64,000 bases of DNA, from assembly GCA_964518595.1 (NCBI GenBank), contig CAZFHA010000014.1, forward strand, positions 35,057 to 99,056, in the 5' to 3' direction. The notes under the pieces were generated by a model. It searched no databases. It was given only the letters and a program-made list of their open reading frames with translations, and was not told the origin of the DNA. The DNA comes from CAZFHA01 sp964518595. Its GTDB lineage: Bacteria; Bacillota; Clostridia; Saccharofermentanales; Saccharofermentanaceae. Shown one piece after another: positions 27,652 through 36,237 of this stretch (the stretch's first letter is position 1; each line of letters opens with the position of its first letter). A program made the position numbers and the translations under genes.

Positions 27652-28572
27652 TTAAAAACGCAGTGTTATTGATGACGACTTAATTTCAATGTTTTGCTTT
27701 ACGGTAGACGCCAGAAATCTTTTGAAGCTTTCTTCAGCAAGAGGTGTTTCTATCATCGGAGCAAGTGTAATTTCTTTGAACAGCTCTTCTTTTTCGCTTA
27801 AAGCATATTTCAATTCGATATATGGAGTTATTATGCCACTCTCACCAGCGCGAAATCTAGTAGACAGATTATATTTACGCAGATAATCATTATCCAAATC
27901 TTTATCAATGATTATCACAAACCTATACTCTTCTTCGCAAGAAAATGCTGGATGCTTAAAAAAAAGTTTCTGCTGATTAAGATAACAAAATAACTCTGAT
28001 TGAAAATTTAAAGAATCTACTTCGTCTTTTGAGTTTCCCAATTGAGCATATAGCTTATCTAATTTATCATATATTACCTTGACCTGTTCTTGTCTATCAT
28101 AGATTATCTTTCCTTCAGTAAATTCGAATTGTCTATATTTGTCTTGACAATCTAAAAGCATATCTTTTAGGCAAGAACATTTGATGCCAAGATTATAGCC
28201 ATGATATTTGCCGTTTTTTACATAATAATTCCACATATTTGCAGTGTCTGAATTAAGTGATGTACATAAAACGTAATATCGCTGTGTACCGAACCCCTTT
28301 TCTTTGCACCCTGAACTTGGATTATAATTAATCTTTATTCTTTCGTTTTCATATGGTGACCCGGAAAAGCGAGCAATCAAATACTCTAAGTTAATAACTT
28401 CACCTTCTCGCTCTTTACTGATTATCTCATATGCTTCTCTAAGCGGATCAAGAATATGAGTAGCCTCACCTCTATCATTGAGGAATTGACAATCTGTAAA
28501 TCGAAGCGCTTTATCCTGTAAAATTCCTAATATACCATCGGGAGATGTATAATGATAGGCTATATCAATCAT
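27652..28572 (-). CDS. DUF2971-family protein
   Basis: A 306-residue protein beginning IAYHYTSPDGILGILQDKAL and then FTDCQFLNDRGEATHI, the hallmark start of DUF2971 (HYTS followed by FxND and E). A central RYYVLCTSLNSDTANMWNYY and a late EEEYRFVII also fit. DUF2971 proteins are often found in conflict islands; the N-terminus resembles that of ADP-ribosyltransferase-like toxins such as DarT, an inference only. It follows the ABC-3C ATPase gene by 106 bases on the same strand with AAGGTGA before its ATG. It may be an additional effector or an unrelated passenger. Confidence 0.8.
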   Translation of the reverse strand: MIDIAYHYTSPDGILGILQDKALRFTDCQFLNDRGEATHILDPLREAYEIISKEREGEVINLEYLIARFSGSPYENERIKINYNPSSGCKEKGFGTQRYYVLCTSLNSDTANMWNYYVKNGKYHGYNLGIKCSCLKDMLLDCQDKYRQFEFTEGKIIYDRQEQVKVIYDKLDKLYAQLGNSKDEVDSLNFQSELFCYLNQQKLFFKHPAFSCEEEYRFVIIIDKDLDNDYLRKYNLSTRFRAGESGIITPYIELKYALSEKEELFKEITLAPMIETPLAEESFKRFLASTVKQNIEIKSSSITLRF

Positions 28573-28678
28573 TTATTGTCACCTTCTTTCTGTTGGGTTA
28601 AATTAAATTTCAAATTATAGATAACATCACACTTACCAATAAAGAACCTTCCTAATATTTGGGAATTAGTTGATTAGC

Positions 28679-30598
28679 TCAGATTAAATGCTTGCCACTA
28701 CGCCAATCGCTTCGCACATAGCTTAAAAACTCTTCTTTATCAGTCAGTTCCGAACCCGAAACATGATCTACGATTATAATTTGAGGAAGTATTCCGCAAA
28801 TATTCCCAATAGAATTTATCTCATTGAATATAGTTTTGTACATTTTTTGTACTGCCGCTATATCAGCTGATGTTTTTGTTTCCGGCTGCGGAAAATATAC
28901 TTGACTTGGCTGATCAAAAAACATTGTAGTTAACATCGGTGCTTCTGGGTTTCTGCAGAAATAACGTAGCAAGCTTAAAAATAAAGCAATATGACAAGAC
29001 ACCCAGTTTGCTCCACTTCCCATTTCATATAGGAATATCTTATCACGATGATTTTGATGATGATATATATCAAATGTTTCATTGGTTAGCCCAAAATTTA
29101 AGTTGATTGGTCTATACTCGTCTTCAAAATCTAAAGTTAAAGCGAGTCTATTCATATTATCAGATATAAAAGTCTGTGCTTTCTGCATTTCAATGTCTAA
29201 ATTAAAACCGTCAATCTCAGCTTCAAGCTTTTTTATTTCCAAACGCAGCTCTTCTACGTCTTGATCAACATTCTTAAAAATACCGGTATTAACCATATCA
29301 GCATAAAGGCTGATTTTTACTTTTGCATACTCAACTTGTTCTTTCTTTGACAGCAATTCCTTCGAGTTTATATAATTGCGCTCAATATCCTTGATTCTCC
29401 TCCATGTCAGCTTAATTTTCTGAATAATCTCATCTCTAACACCTGATAGTTTTCTGATTTCCTCAGAAAAATCAGCAGTATATTTAGATGTTATTTCCAA
29501 TTCATCTTCAAGCCACGATGATGCATTTAATATATTCTGGTCTGATGCCTTCATATCATCACAAGAATTCCCACATAAAGGGCATAGATAATTGATATCA
29601 TCCTCTGGAGATGAAATTTTAGTTTTTTCTTGGAGTTCATCAAGAACATTAATAAAGCTAGCACCAGCCTTATTAGCATTCTCAATATCACTTATTTGTA
29701 CAGATATCTTGTGTTCTTGGTCTCTATAATTCTCTAATTCACGACAAATTTCATGGTATCGCTTCATCATTCCTTCATTGTTAAATAGCGGAGAGTCATC
29801 AAACCTTGGGAGGTCACTGGCTGTTTTAAGCATCTCGGGTAGTGAAACAGAGTTGTCAAAAGGCAAATCAAATAGAGCAAAATAATCTTCGATCAAAGGA
29901 CTGAATTCCTTTTTAATTTTTTCTGAAGCAACTCTGTTGGTTTCCACATTCCTTATCAACTTTTTTAACTTAGCTTTTAGTTCATTAAGGCGTATCAATT
30001 TGCTGTAATACTCTTGCTCCACCAAGCCAGCAAAAATAGGGAATTGCTGAATCACATCTTTGCGCTTGTAAAAATCACTAAATCTATAAAACAAAGCAAA
30101 TTTACTTGCCATCAAATTTTGATGTTGAAATAAATATGAAACCATATTCCGCAATGAAGCTTTTTTAGGTCTTGCATCTATGTCGTCGGCCTGCATATTC
30201 GATACCATAAGCCCTAATGCGCTCTCAAGTTTAGCTTGAACTTCTTTAGGTGATTGCAAAGGCTTATCAACAAAATATAATAAGCTAAGCGTTTGGGGAT
30301 CAAAATCTTCTCGTTCTTTAGTCAAGTACATTTTGGATCCGAGCAAGACACTTTGTCTTGCAATTACATAACAGTGATTTTGTATCACCAATGTAATACA
30401 AAATAATGTAGTAAACTCCGTAATCTTTCCCTTTGGAATAGTAGATCTCGAACTACATAAACAGTAATCAATAATTTCTACCAAAGCGCTTTTTCCAGTT
30501 TTAGAGTCACCAGTAATAATATTGACGCCTTTTTTTAGCGGCACAATTCTTTTTTCTTCACTGTTGAGAAGCACTATTGAACTAATATAGCTTTTCAC
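28679..30598 (-). CDS. ABC-3C system ATPase (DUF3732, Rad50/SMC-like)
   Basis: A 639-residue SMC-like ABC ATPase. Walker A is GDSKTGKSALVE near residue 31. Long coiled-coil arms follow, interrupted by a Rad50-type zinc hook YLCPLCGNSC near residue 340. A degenerate signature region is EMGSGANWVSCHIALFLSL, and Walker B is TTMFFDQPSQVYFP, the DQPSQ form typical of DUF3732. It begins with GTG directly after the stop of the middle-component gene. In ABC three-component systems this protein is the sensor/motor that controls an effector. Confidence 0.88.
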   Translation of the reverse strand: MKSYISSIVLLNSEEKRIVPLKKGVNIITGDSKTGKSALVEIIDYCLCSSRSTIPKGKITEFTTLFCITLVIQNHCYVIARQSVLLGSKMYLTKEREDFDPQTLSLLYFVDKPLQSPKEVQAKLESALGLMVSNMQADDIDARPKKASLRNMVSYLFQHQNLMASKFALFYRFSDFYKRKDVIQQFPIFAGLVEQEYYSKLIRLNELKAKLKKLIRNVETNRVASEKIKKEFSPLIEDYFALFDLPFDNSVSLPEMLKTASDLPRFDDSPLFNNEGMMKRYHEICRELENYRDQEHKISVQISDIENANKAGASFINVLDELQEKTKISSPEDDINYLCPLCGNSCDDMKASDQNILNASSWLEDELEITSKYTADFSEEIRKLSGVRDEIIQKIKLTWRRIKDIERNYINSKELLSKKEQVEYAKVKISLYADMVNTGIFKNVDQDVEELRLEIKKLEAEIDGFNLDIEMQKAQTFISDNMNRLALTLDFEDEYRPINLNFGLTNETFDIYHHQNHRDKIFLYEMGSGANWVSCHIALFLSLLRYFCRNPEAPMLTTMFFDQPSQVYFPQPETKTSADIAAVQKMYKTIFNEINSIGNICGILPQIIIVDHVSGSELTDKEEFLSYVRSDWRSGKHLI

Positions 30599-31084
30599 TT
30601 ATTCTACCCCCAGAAAGTAAGAAATATGATCCTCTGTGGATTTAGCAAACACAACACCTAAATAGTAGGCGGCTTTCATCCAATTAGAAACAGATTTGTT
30701 ATAGTTTTTATAAGAGACAGTTCTATTTGTGTCCACAAAACGTCCGTGAATTGATATAAAACATTGACTATATAGAATTATTATTACTTTTTTGGTCACA
30801 GGTTTAAGCATTTCATACCGTGATAAAAAACCAGATAACCTAGTTTTTCCTGATAATTTTATATTTTCATCAAACTCAACTTGCGACTTAAACAATGACT
30901 CTAAACGGCTAGTAGATTTAGCAGAAGCAAGCTTTTCTCTTGATGGAGCATAAAGCAAAATAGGTAAAACCATAAAAATGAGTTTTAAATCACATGGTTT
31001 TCCATAGCCGGATAAAAACAAAATAATCAATTGCTTGAAAAAATGTGGATTAAGAGATAAGGTTTCAATATCTTTATGACTCAT
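30599..31084 (-). CDS. ABC-3C system middle component
   Basis: A 161-residue protein starting MSHKDIETLSLNPHFFKQLI, with the conserved layout of three-component ABC middle components: a helical N-terminus (LFLSGYGKPCDLKLIFMVLP), a central block of basic/charged helices, and a closing winged-helix-like end YNKSVSNWMKAAYYLGVVFA. The ATG at 31084 overlaps the effector gene's stop by 11 bases, and the ATPase gene starts at the next base after its stop. It is thought to bridge effector and ATPase. Confidence 0.82.
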   Translation of the reverse strand: MSHKDIETLSLNPHFFKQLIILFLSGYGKPCDLKLIFMVLPILLYAPSREKLASAKSTSRLESLFKSQVEFDENIKLSGKTRLSGFLSRYEMLKPVTKKVIIILYSQCFISIHGRFVDTNRTVSYKNYNKSVSNWMKAAYYLGVVFAKSTEDHISYFLGVE

Positions 31085-32225
31085 AAGCGTCACCCACATC
31101 CCACACAAAATCCTTATCATCAACAATGCTATGCACGATTCCGTTTTGAAAAAAAGATTGATTGGCGACTATACTTCCAAAGTCTTTTGCTTCCCACCCA
31201 AGCACGTCCGAACATAATTTTCTTGATGCGATTAATTCTTGACTGCGCTCTGAAAAAAATCCATTATTGAGAAATGACTCTTTGGCATAAAACATTCGAT
31301 TACTTAAAGATACTCTATAGGCATGCAAACTTGTAGTATATGAAATATTATCGCTAAAATAGCGCACAATGGTTTTGGTGGCCTTCCAATAGTCTAATAT
31401 TGCAGAATGTACTATTTTTTCATATTCAATGTTTTCAAGTTCCTTTATAAAATTTTTATCTTTAGCTGCTGCATATTCTGTACTGTCTGGCTCAGCAGAT
31501 AGGAAATCTAAAGGAAGTGGAATTAAAGCTACTTTCATATATGAAGAAGCAATGGTTTGAGCAAGTTTCTGAAAAACATCAAATGATACTTCCCATTTGT
31601 GTGGGGGCTCTACTACTTGCTTGAGTACAATACCTAAAAGTGAAGCGATATAATTGTCTCGGTTTTCTTCCGGAATAGTAACAAGATAAGATGAAAACCG
31701 AGCAGAGATTCCTTGAATTTGGGGTTGAAGGTGTTCTATTTGAAACTTTTCAAGTAAATTGCAAATCTGTTCTTTAGTAAGATTTTCGCTGCTAAAAATA
31801 TTATTGTAACAAGGCCGAAAGATTTTTTCAGTCTTTTTTGATTCATTCCCAATTCTGAAAAGAATATCATATTTCTCCGCTTTTTTTTTGGAGTTCCAGT
31901 TAGAAAACATACTTGTGTTTGCAATATTTGCTGTGGTGAAAAGAACTAATTGGTTGAATTTCATGCTGTTAGAAAAATCTATCACCCAGTTATTTAAGGT
32001 ATTCCATAATTCAGCATCTCGATCTAAAAGACTATGTAAGCCAGTATGGTGTTTTACTTCTTTTTGAAAGATTTTTTTATTACTGGAAATTAAAGTAATA
32101 TCACCTTGAATTTCAATTTGTATTTTATCTCCAACTTTCATTTCGAAACAATCTAACAAAGCTATATAATATTGGTATATATCACCCAACTTAGAAAGAG
32201 TAGCATCATTTCGTTTTCTATTCAT
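31074..32225 (-). CDS. ABC-3C system effector with probable PD-(D/E)xK nuclease domain
   Basis: A 383-residue protein. The first ~130 residues contain IQIEIQGDITLISSN followed by FQKEVKHHTG. The GD...EVK spacing is that of PD-(D/E)xK (Cap4/DUF4297-like) DNA endonucleases. The C-terminal part (LRLYxx-less helical region, ending DFGSIVANQSFFQNGIVHSI then WDVGDAYES) corresponds to the ABC-3C C-terminal domain that couples effectors to the system; the YKS-like HxLVDD/WDVGD motif is seen. The start has AGAGGTGAT four bases upstream. First gene of the three-gene operon. Confidence 0.78.
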   Translation of the reverse strand: MNRKRNDATLSKLGDIYQYYIALLDCFEMKVGDKIQIEIQGDITLISSNKKIFQKEVKHHTGLHSLLDRDAELWNTLNNWVIDFSNSMKFNQLVLFTTANIANTSMFSNWNSKKKAEKYDILFRIGNESKKTEKIFRPCYNNIFSSENLTKEQICNLLEKFQIEHLQPQIQGISARFSSYLVTIPEENRDNYIASLLGIVLKQVVEPPHKWEVSFDVFQKLAQTIASSYMKVALIPLPLDFLSAEPDSTEYAAAKDKNFIKELENIEYEKIVHSAILDYWKATKTIVRYFSDNISYTTSLHAYRVSLSNRMFYAKESFLNNGFFSERSQELIASRKLCSDVLGWEAKDFGSIVANQSFFQNGIVHSIVDDKDFVWDVGDAYES

Positions 32226-32526
32226 TTAGATCACCTCTACTCTGCGGGGTATACATGTAACAGTTATAACTAAAAAAATAATGTGCTCTTTAACTTTATA
32301 AAATATCATTTTTGAAATCTCCATTATCGCTAAACTTCAAAGTAGCCAAAGCCCCTTCTGAGACTTGCATGATTGTTGTAACTCTACCCTTAGTCCTAGT
32401 TCAATATTGGGCTTTACTCTCTTTAATTCTCAGTATCTATTTTCTAATCAGCTAGTAATATCTCCACTTCCTCTAATTATCATCCAATTCAAAATCTTTA
32501 AAACTTCCCTTATTATTTTAGAGTAT

Positions 32527-32634
32527 CTATATATGTCGGAATAGATTTGTAATTTCCATGTTTCCTCTCCCATGTTCATAAAGCAACTTGTCTTTATCGG
32601 CGTAGCAACACTTCTTTAATTCATTACTACTCAT
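32527..32634 (-). CDS. Possible 35-residue small protein or gene remnant
   Basis: Begins MSSNELKKCCYADKDKLLYE, with GAGGA eight bases before the ATG. It ends at a TAG with no continuation. No family is recognised. It may be a real small gene or the start of a decayed gene; it is 20 bases downstream of another short frame with an even better ribosome site. Confidence 0.3.
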   Translation of the reverse strand: MSSNELKKCCYADKDKLLYEHGRGNMEITNLFRHI

Positions 32635-32653
32635 AGCAAATCCTCTAATATAA

Positions 32654-32743
32654 TTACACTAATAGAAATGACATAATTTGCCCTTTGTTGAGTAAGCGCC
32701 AATCCTTTGCCCCGAATTTTATAAGCGCTGCTTGGTCTGTCAT
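32654..32743 (-). CDS. Possible 29-residue small protein or gene remnant
   Basis: Begins MTDQAALIKFGAKDWRLLNK. A strong site GAGGAGGGG precedes the ATG, which is stronger evidence than its length. It is followed on the same strand by the 35-residue frame. Both lie between the tRNA-Leu gene and the ABC-3C operon. Confidence 0.35.
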   Translation of the reverse strand: MTDQAALIKFGAKDWRLLNKGQIMSFLLV

Positions 32744-32927
32744 CACTCCCCTCCTCTTAGTTTAATATCGTAATTATACTGCATATTTTGCATTCACTCA
32801 ATTATTTATTAATTAAAAGCATTGCGGTTACGTTTCCTTTTATATATTCGGCTTTATACTTTTTCTTGAGTTTCTTAGCCCAGATTCTGGGGGAAAGACT
32901 TTTTACCGCTTGAGAAGAAATTATAAT

Positions 32928-32980
32928 CTAAATAAAGCAATAATCCGAACCCTTCTCCAACTGGAAATAGGTTCGGATTA
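32928..32980 (-). terminator. Rho-independent terminator of tRNA-Leu
   Basis: A perfect 11-base inverted repeat, TAATCCGAACC at 32941-32951 and GGTTCGGATTA at 32970-32980, lies nine bases after the tRNA 3' end on the minus strand. It is followed by TTGCTTTATTT, a T-rich tail. Confidence 0.8.
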
Positions 32981-32988
32981 TATTGGTC

Positions 32989-33071
32989 TGGTGCGATCGA
33001 CGGGACTTGAACCCGTACCCTCTCGGACACGCCCCTCAAACGTGCGCGTATGCCAATTCCGCCACGATCGC
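32989..33071 (-). tRNA. tRNA-Leu (anticodon GAG)
   Basis: An 83-base tRNA with encoded CCA end. The acceptor arm GCGATCG pairs with CGATCGC, the anticodon stem CACGT/GCGTG encloses loop TTGAGGG (anticodon GAG), there is a leucine-type variable arm, and the T-arm is CGGGTTCAAGTCCCG. The 3' end faces the ABC-3C operon, the side on which islands integrate. Confidence 0.95.
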
Positions 33072-33111
33072 ATGATCATAATAAGGAGGGGAACGCTTTA
33101 CAGCAAGGGTT

Positions 33112-33140
33112 ATTATACCCGTGTAAGGCGCCTCTGTCAA
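33112..33140 (-). promoter_or_regulatory. Consensus promoter of tRNA-Leu
   Basis: On the minus strand TTGACA (33135-33140) and TATAAT (33112-33117) are both perfect and exactly 17 bases apart. The tRNA 5' end lies about 40 bases downstream. Confidence 0.9.
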
Positions 33141-33496
33141 CTCCCTAATTTCGTCATAAAAAGGGGTACATGAACCCCGAAGACAGCCCTCGAAGACAGC
33201 TTGCTAGTCAAAGCTTTTAGAGTATATCTGCCAAAGTCAACTCCCTTCATTTTTAGCAATCATTGAATAATTTTATCCATAATAATCAGAATGGTATTTC
33301 CGTAACATGCTTACGTCTACCCGCTCCGGTTAGGATTATACTCATAAGATTCGATACAGTGATATAATTGTTCTGAAAACTACAGCTAAGATGCTTTCCA
33401 ATGAGTATAAATTCAATAACTAACACAGGTAATTGGGAAACAAGTTATTATTTTCAACGTAGCCCAAAGGCCTTATTTCTATAAAGGAGAATAGTA
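33141..33496. other. Intergenic region upstream of the AraC-GH39 gene
   Basis: About 355 bases without a gene. It contains a short direct repeat CGAAGACAGC (two copies, about 33179-33200) and a TATAAT near 33362 in a poor promoter context, which may serve the AraC-GH39 gene. Nothing else is recognised. Confidence 0.4.
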
Positions 33497-35968
33497 ATGC
33501 ACACTGGCTATGAGATTATTCAGTACCAACAGGGGCTAAGCGTCCGAATCAGTATGCATAGAGTAGGCCACTATGAACTTCATTGGCATAAGGAATTTGA
33601 ACTGCTTTTGATTTTACAAGGAACGGTAGAGCTGACTATGAATGGCACTTGTCACACGCTTCAGGAAGACGATCTTTTTCTCATCAATCCGGGAGCCATT
33701 CACAGTACTTCGGGGGATAAAGAGAATGTAATTATCGCCATCCAAATTGATCCTGAGTTTTGTTCAAAAACCTATCCCGCCTTAAGTTCTGCCGGATTTA
33801 TCTGGCCCAGTTCTCCCGAGAAATCCTTGCCCAATGACTTTTGCGCTGAGCTTCGCACTTGTGTGGCTAAGATGGTCGAAGAATATCGTCTAGGTAAACC
33901 GGGCATGACGCTCGCAATTGAAGGTCTTTTGTACCAATTAGTCCTCTCACTGGTGCGTCATGTTCCTAGACAATCTGAAAAGGGTGACTCCTCAAAGAAT
34001 AAAAACGAGAACTTACAAAGAGAGCGAATTATAAAAATAACCGAATATCTTCATGAACACTATGCCGATAAAATTACATTAGATGAGTTGGCGCAAAAGG
34101 AGCATCTGAGTCGACACCATTTGTCACGCTTTTTCAAAACTCAACTGGGCATTTCTTTTCAAGATTATCTTCATACCCTTCGGCTTAACAAGGCTATTAA
34201 ATTGCTGCCTAATCCAAAAATCCGTATCAGCGACGTGGCTCTAGACAGCGGTTTTGCTAATGTTAAATCCTTCTGTAAGGTGTTCAAAGATTGCTATGGT
34301 CTTACTCCCAGTGAATATCGAAACCGTCAGGGTCTGACCTCATTTATCGAAAACTCTTCGACCTACTTAGACTTTGATTCATTAAGTGCTTTAGAGAAGC
34401 TGAGGTCTTACCTTCATTTAGCTAACACCGCCCCCAGACAGCAGACAGTAGATACAGATATCTGTACTGTGAGGATAAAAGGTAATTTTCGTCAAAAGGG
34501 TATGCCACTTTTTAGTCGTTGGGAGCAGCTTTTTTCCATTGGGAGAGCCTATGACGGTCTGCGTGGAGATGTCCAAGGCCATATCCGCCAAGCGGCTTCA
34601 GAGCTTGGGGCAAAGCACTTGCGCTTTCACGGTATTTTTAGTGATGAAATGCGAGTGGTATCACGGAACAAAAATGGTAAATTGGTTTTTAATTGGCAAC
34701 ATGTAGATAGCTTTTTTGATTTTCTGTATGAAATTCAGGTATACCCTTTAACAGATTTGACTTTTATGCCTAGCTGTATGAAAAGCAGTGATGCAGGCAT
34801 TTTCTGGTACAAAGGCAATATCAGTGCTCCTTCCAAACTGGAGGAGTGGGTTGAGCTGGTTCATGCCTTTGTCACGCATTGTATCAATCGTTATAGTGCT
34901 GAGTGGGTACGTCAGTGGTATTTTGAAATATGGAATGAACCGGATTATACTTGGGTGGATGCTTTGACATGTGATTATCATCAGTTTTTTAAGGCCACCC
35001 ACATGGCCTTAAAGGAGATAGATTCTCAGCTTCAAGTGGCTGGCCCTTCTATTTTACACCCCATGGGTGAGTCTATCTGGCTTAAACAGTTCATTACCTA
35101 TTTGAATCAAAATCAGCTAAAGCTGGACGCTTTCACATTTCATATTTATGGAGAGCAAGACTATTTCACCCATGATTCAAATATAATCCCTGTGCTGGGG
35201 GATATGAATGCACCTAAGCGCAGTATCGAAAATTACTACGAACTGTTGTCTGAGCTGAATCTGCCACCAGCTAAAGTTCTCATTACCGAGTTTAATATTT
35301 CTGTGATTCATAAGAATTATCTTTTGGATACAATGTTTGCCGCCTGTTATGTCCTTCACAGTTATTTACAAAATCACCATCTGGTTCAGGGTATTATCTA
35401 TTGGACTCTAAGCGATGTTTTTGAAGAGGATCCCGAGCCCTTGCCACTTTTTGGTGGCAATTTTGGCATGCTTACATCTCAAGGCATAGCCAAACCTGTT
35501 TGGTATGCCCATTGGTTTATGCACAGGCTAGGGGATGAGATATTGGCACAAGGGGATGGCTATATTATCACTAAAAGAGGCTCTGCTCTGCAGATATTAG
35601 CCTATAACCTCATATCCTACGATCACTTTTTTAGAGAAGGAGACCGCTCTTTACTCAAGTATGATGACCGCTATGGTGTATTTGAACATGGCCAAACCAA
35701 GAATATCTCTATCTACTTAGAGGGTCTCTCCGGTAAATACCAGCAGAAATCTTATCGTTTGGATCGTGAGCATGGCAGTGCCTTTGACTTATTTCAAAAA
35801 ATGGGCATGCCGGAGAATATGAGCCGCGAAGAGTATGAAACGCTAGAAGGGCTGGCAAGGCCTTCATTGTTTCTGAAAACCGTTATTATTAAAGACAGTT
35901 TTCAGTTGGAAGTAAGCCTTCCCCCGCATGGTATTCAATTTATCAGTCTAACTAAATGGTACGAATAA
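33497..35968 (+). CDS. AraC-family regulator fused to a GH39 glycosidase
   Basis: An 823-residue fusion. Residues 1-100 form a cupin-like AraC sensor domain (HWHKEFELLLILQGTVELTM, LINPGAIHS). Residues 180-285 form the double helix-turn-helix (ITLDELAQKEHLSRHHLSRF, VALDSGFANVKSFCKVFKDC). From about 320 on is a GH39 beta-xylosidase-like barrel: acid/base Glu of IWNEPDYTW (about residue 481) and nucleophile Glu of LITEFN (about 598), then a C-terminal beta domain. Both catalytic residues are present, so it could bind DNA and hydrolyse or just sense a xyloside or arabinoside. AAAGGAG precedes the ATG. It stands upstream of the GH3 operon, which it may control. Confidence 0.92.
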   Translation: MHTGYEIIQYQQGLSVRISMHRVGHYELHWHKEFELLLILQGTVELTMNGTCHTLQEDDLFLINPGAIHSTSGDKENVIIAIQIDPEFCSKTYPALSSAGFIWPSSPEKSLPNDFCAELRTCVAKMVEEYRLGKPGMTLAIEGLLYQLVLSLVRHVPRQSEKGDSSKNKNENLQRERIIKITEYLHEHYADKITLDELAQKEHLSRHHLSRFFKTQLGISFQDYLHTLRLNKAIKLLPNPKIRISDVALDSGFANVKSFCKVFKDCYGLTPSEYRNRQGLTSFIENSSTYLDFDSLSALEKLRSYLHLANTAPRQQTVDTDICTVRIKGNFRQKGMPLFSRWEQLFSIGRAYDGLRGDVQGHIRQAASELGAKHLRFHGIFSDEMRVVSRNKNGKLVFNWQHVDSFFDFLYEIQVYPLTDLTFMPSCMKSSDAGIFWYKGNISAPSKLEEWVELVHAFVTHCINRYSAEWVRQWYFEIWNEPDYTWVDALTCDYHQFFKATHMALKEIDSQLQVAGPSILHPMGESIWLKQFITYLNQNQLKLDAFTFHIYGEQDYFTHDSNIIPVLGDMNAPKRSIENYYELLSELNLPPAKVLITEFNISVIHKNYLLDTMFAACYVLHSYLQNHHLVQGIIYWTLSDVFEEDPEPLPLFGGNFGMLTSQGIAKPVWYAHWFMHRLGDEILAQGDGYIITKRGSALQILAYNLISYDHFFREGDRSLLKYDDRYGVFEHGQTKNISIYLEGLSGKYQQKSYRLDREHGSAFDLFQKMGMPENMSREEYETLEGLARPSLFLKTVIIKDSFQLEVSLPPHGIQFISLTKWYE

Positions 35969-35992
35969 ATGCGATTATATTCCTGTCATCAA

Positions 35993-36030
35993 GCCTTTCA
36001 AGAGATACATCTTGAAGGGCGAGAATTTTT
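35993..36030 (+). terminator. Rho-independent terminator after AraC-GH39
   Basis: GCCTTTCAAG at 35993-36002 pairs with CTTGAAGGGC at 36011-36020 (one G-T wobble), followed by GAGAATTTTT. Confidence 0.75.
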
Positions 36031-36237
36031 GTCTATCTACGCAAGCTAAATCGAAGTAGAAAAGCTTCATTTTTCAAAGTTTTGCTCCCTTTCAACACCT
36101 ATATCTTTCAATATCCCCTTACGAAATTAGCAACATAGCACAAAACGCCCTATAAAAGAGCAATTAATTGGGTGAATTTATCGAAAGTCTACCATTATAA
36201 TGAGGGTAATACAAAGTAGTAACAGGTGAGGAGAATG

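Larger units (their letters stand above)
32226..32924. other. Gene-poor stretch upstream of the ABC-3C operon with short decayed frames
   Basis: About 700 AT-rich bases. Only short minus-strand frames are seen: the two listed separately and a 24-codon one near 32300-32375 (starts MQVSEGALATL). No long frame, no repeat and no mobile-element end is visible. The promoter of the ABC-3C operon should lie near 32240-32330, but no hexamers stand out. Confidence 0.5.
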
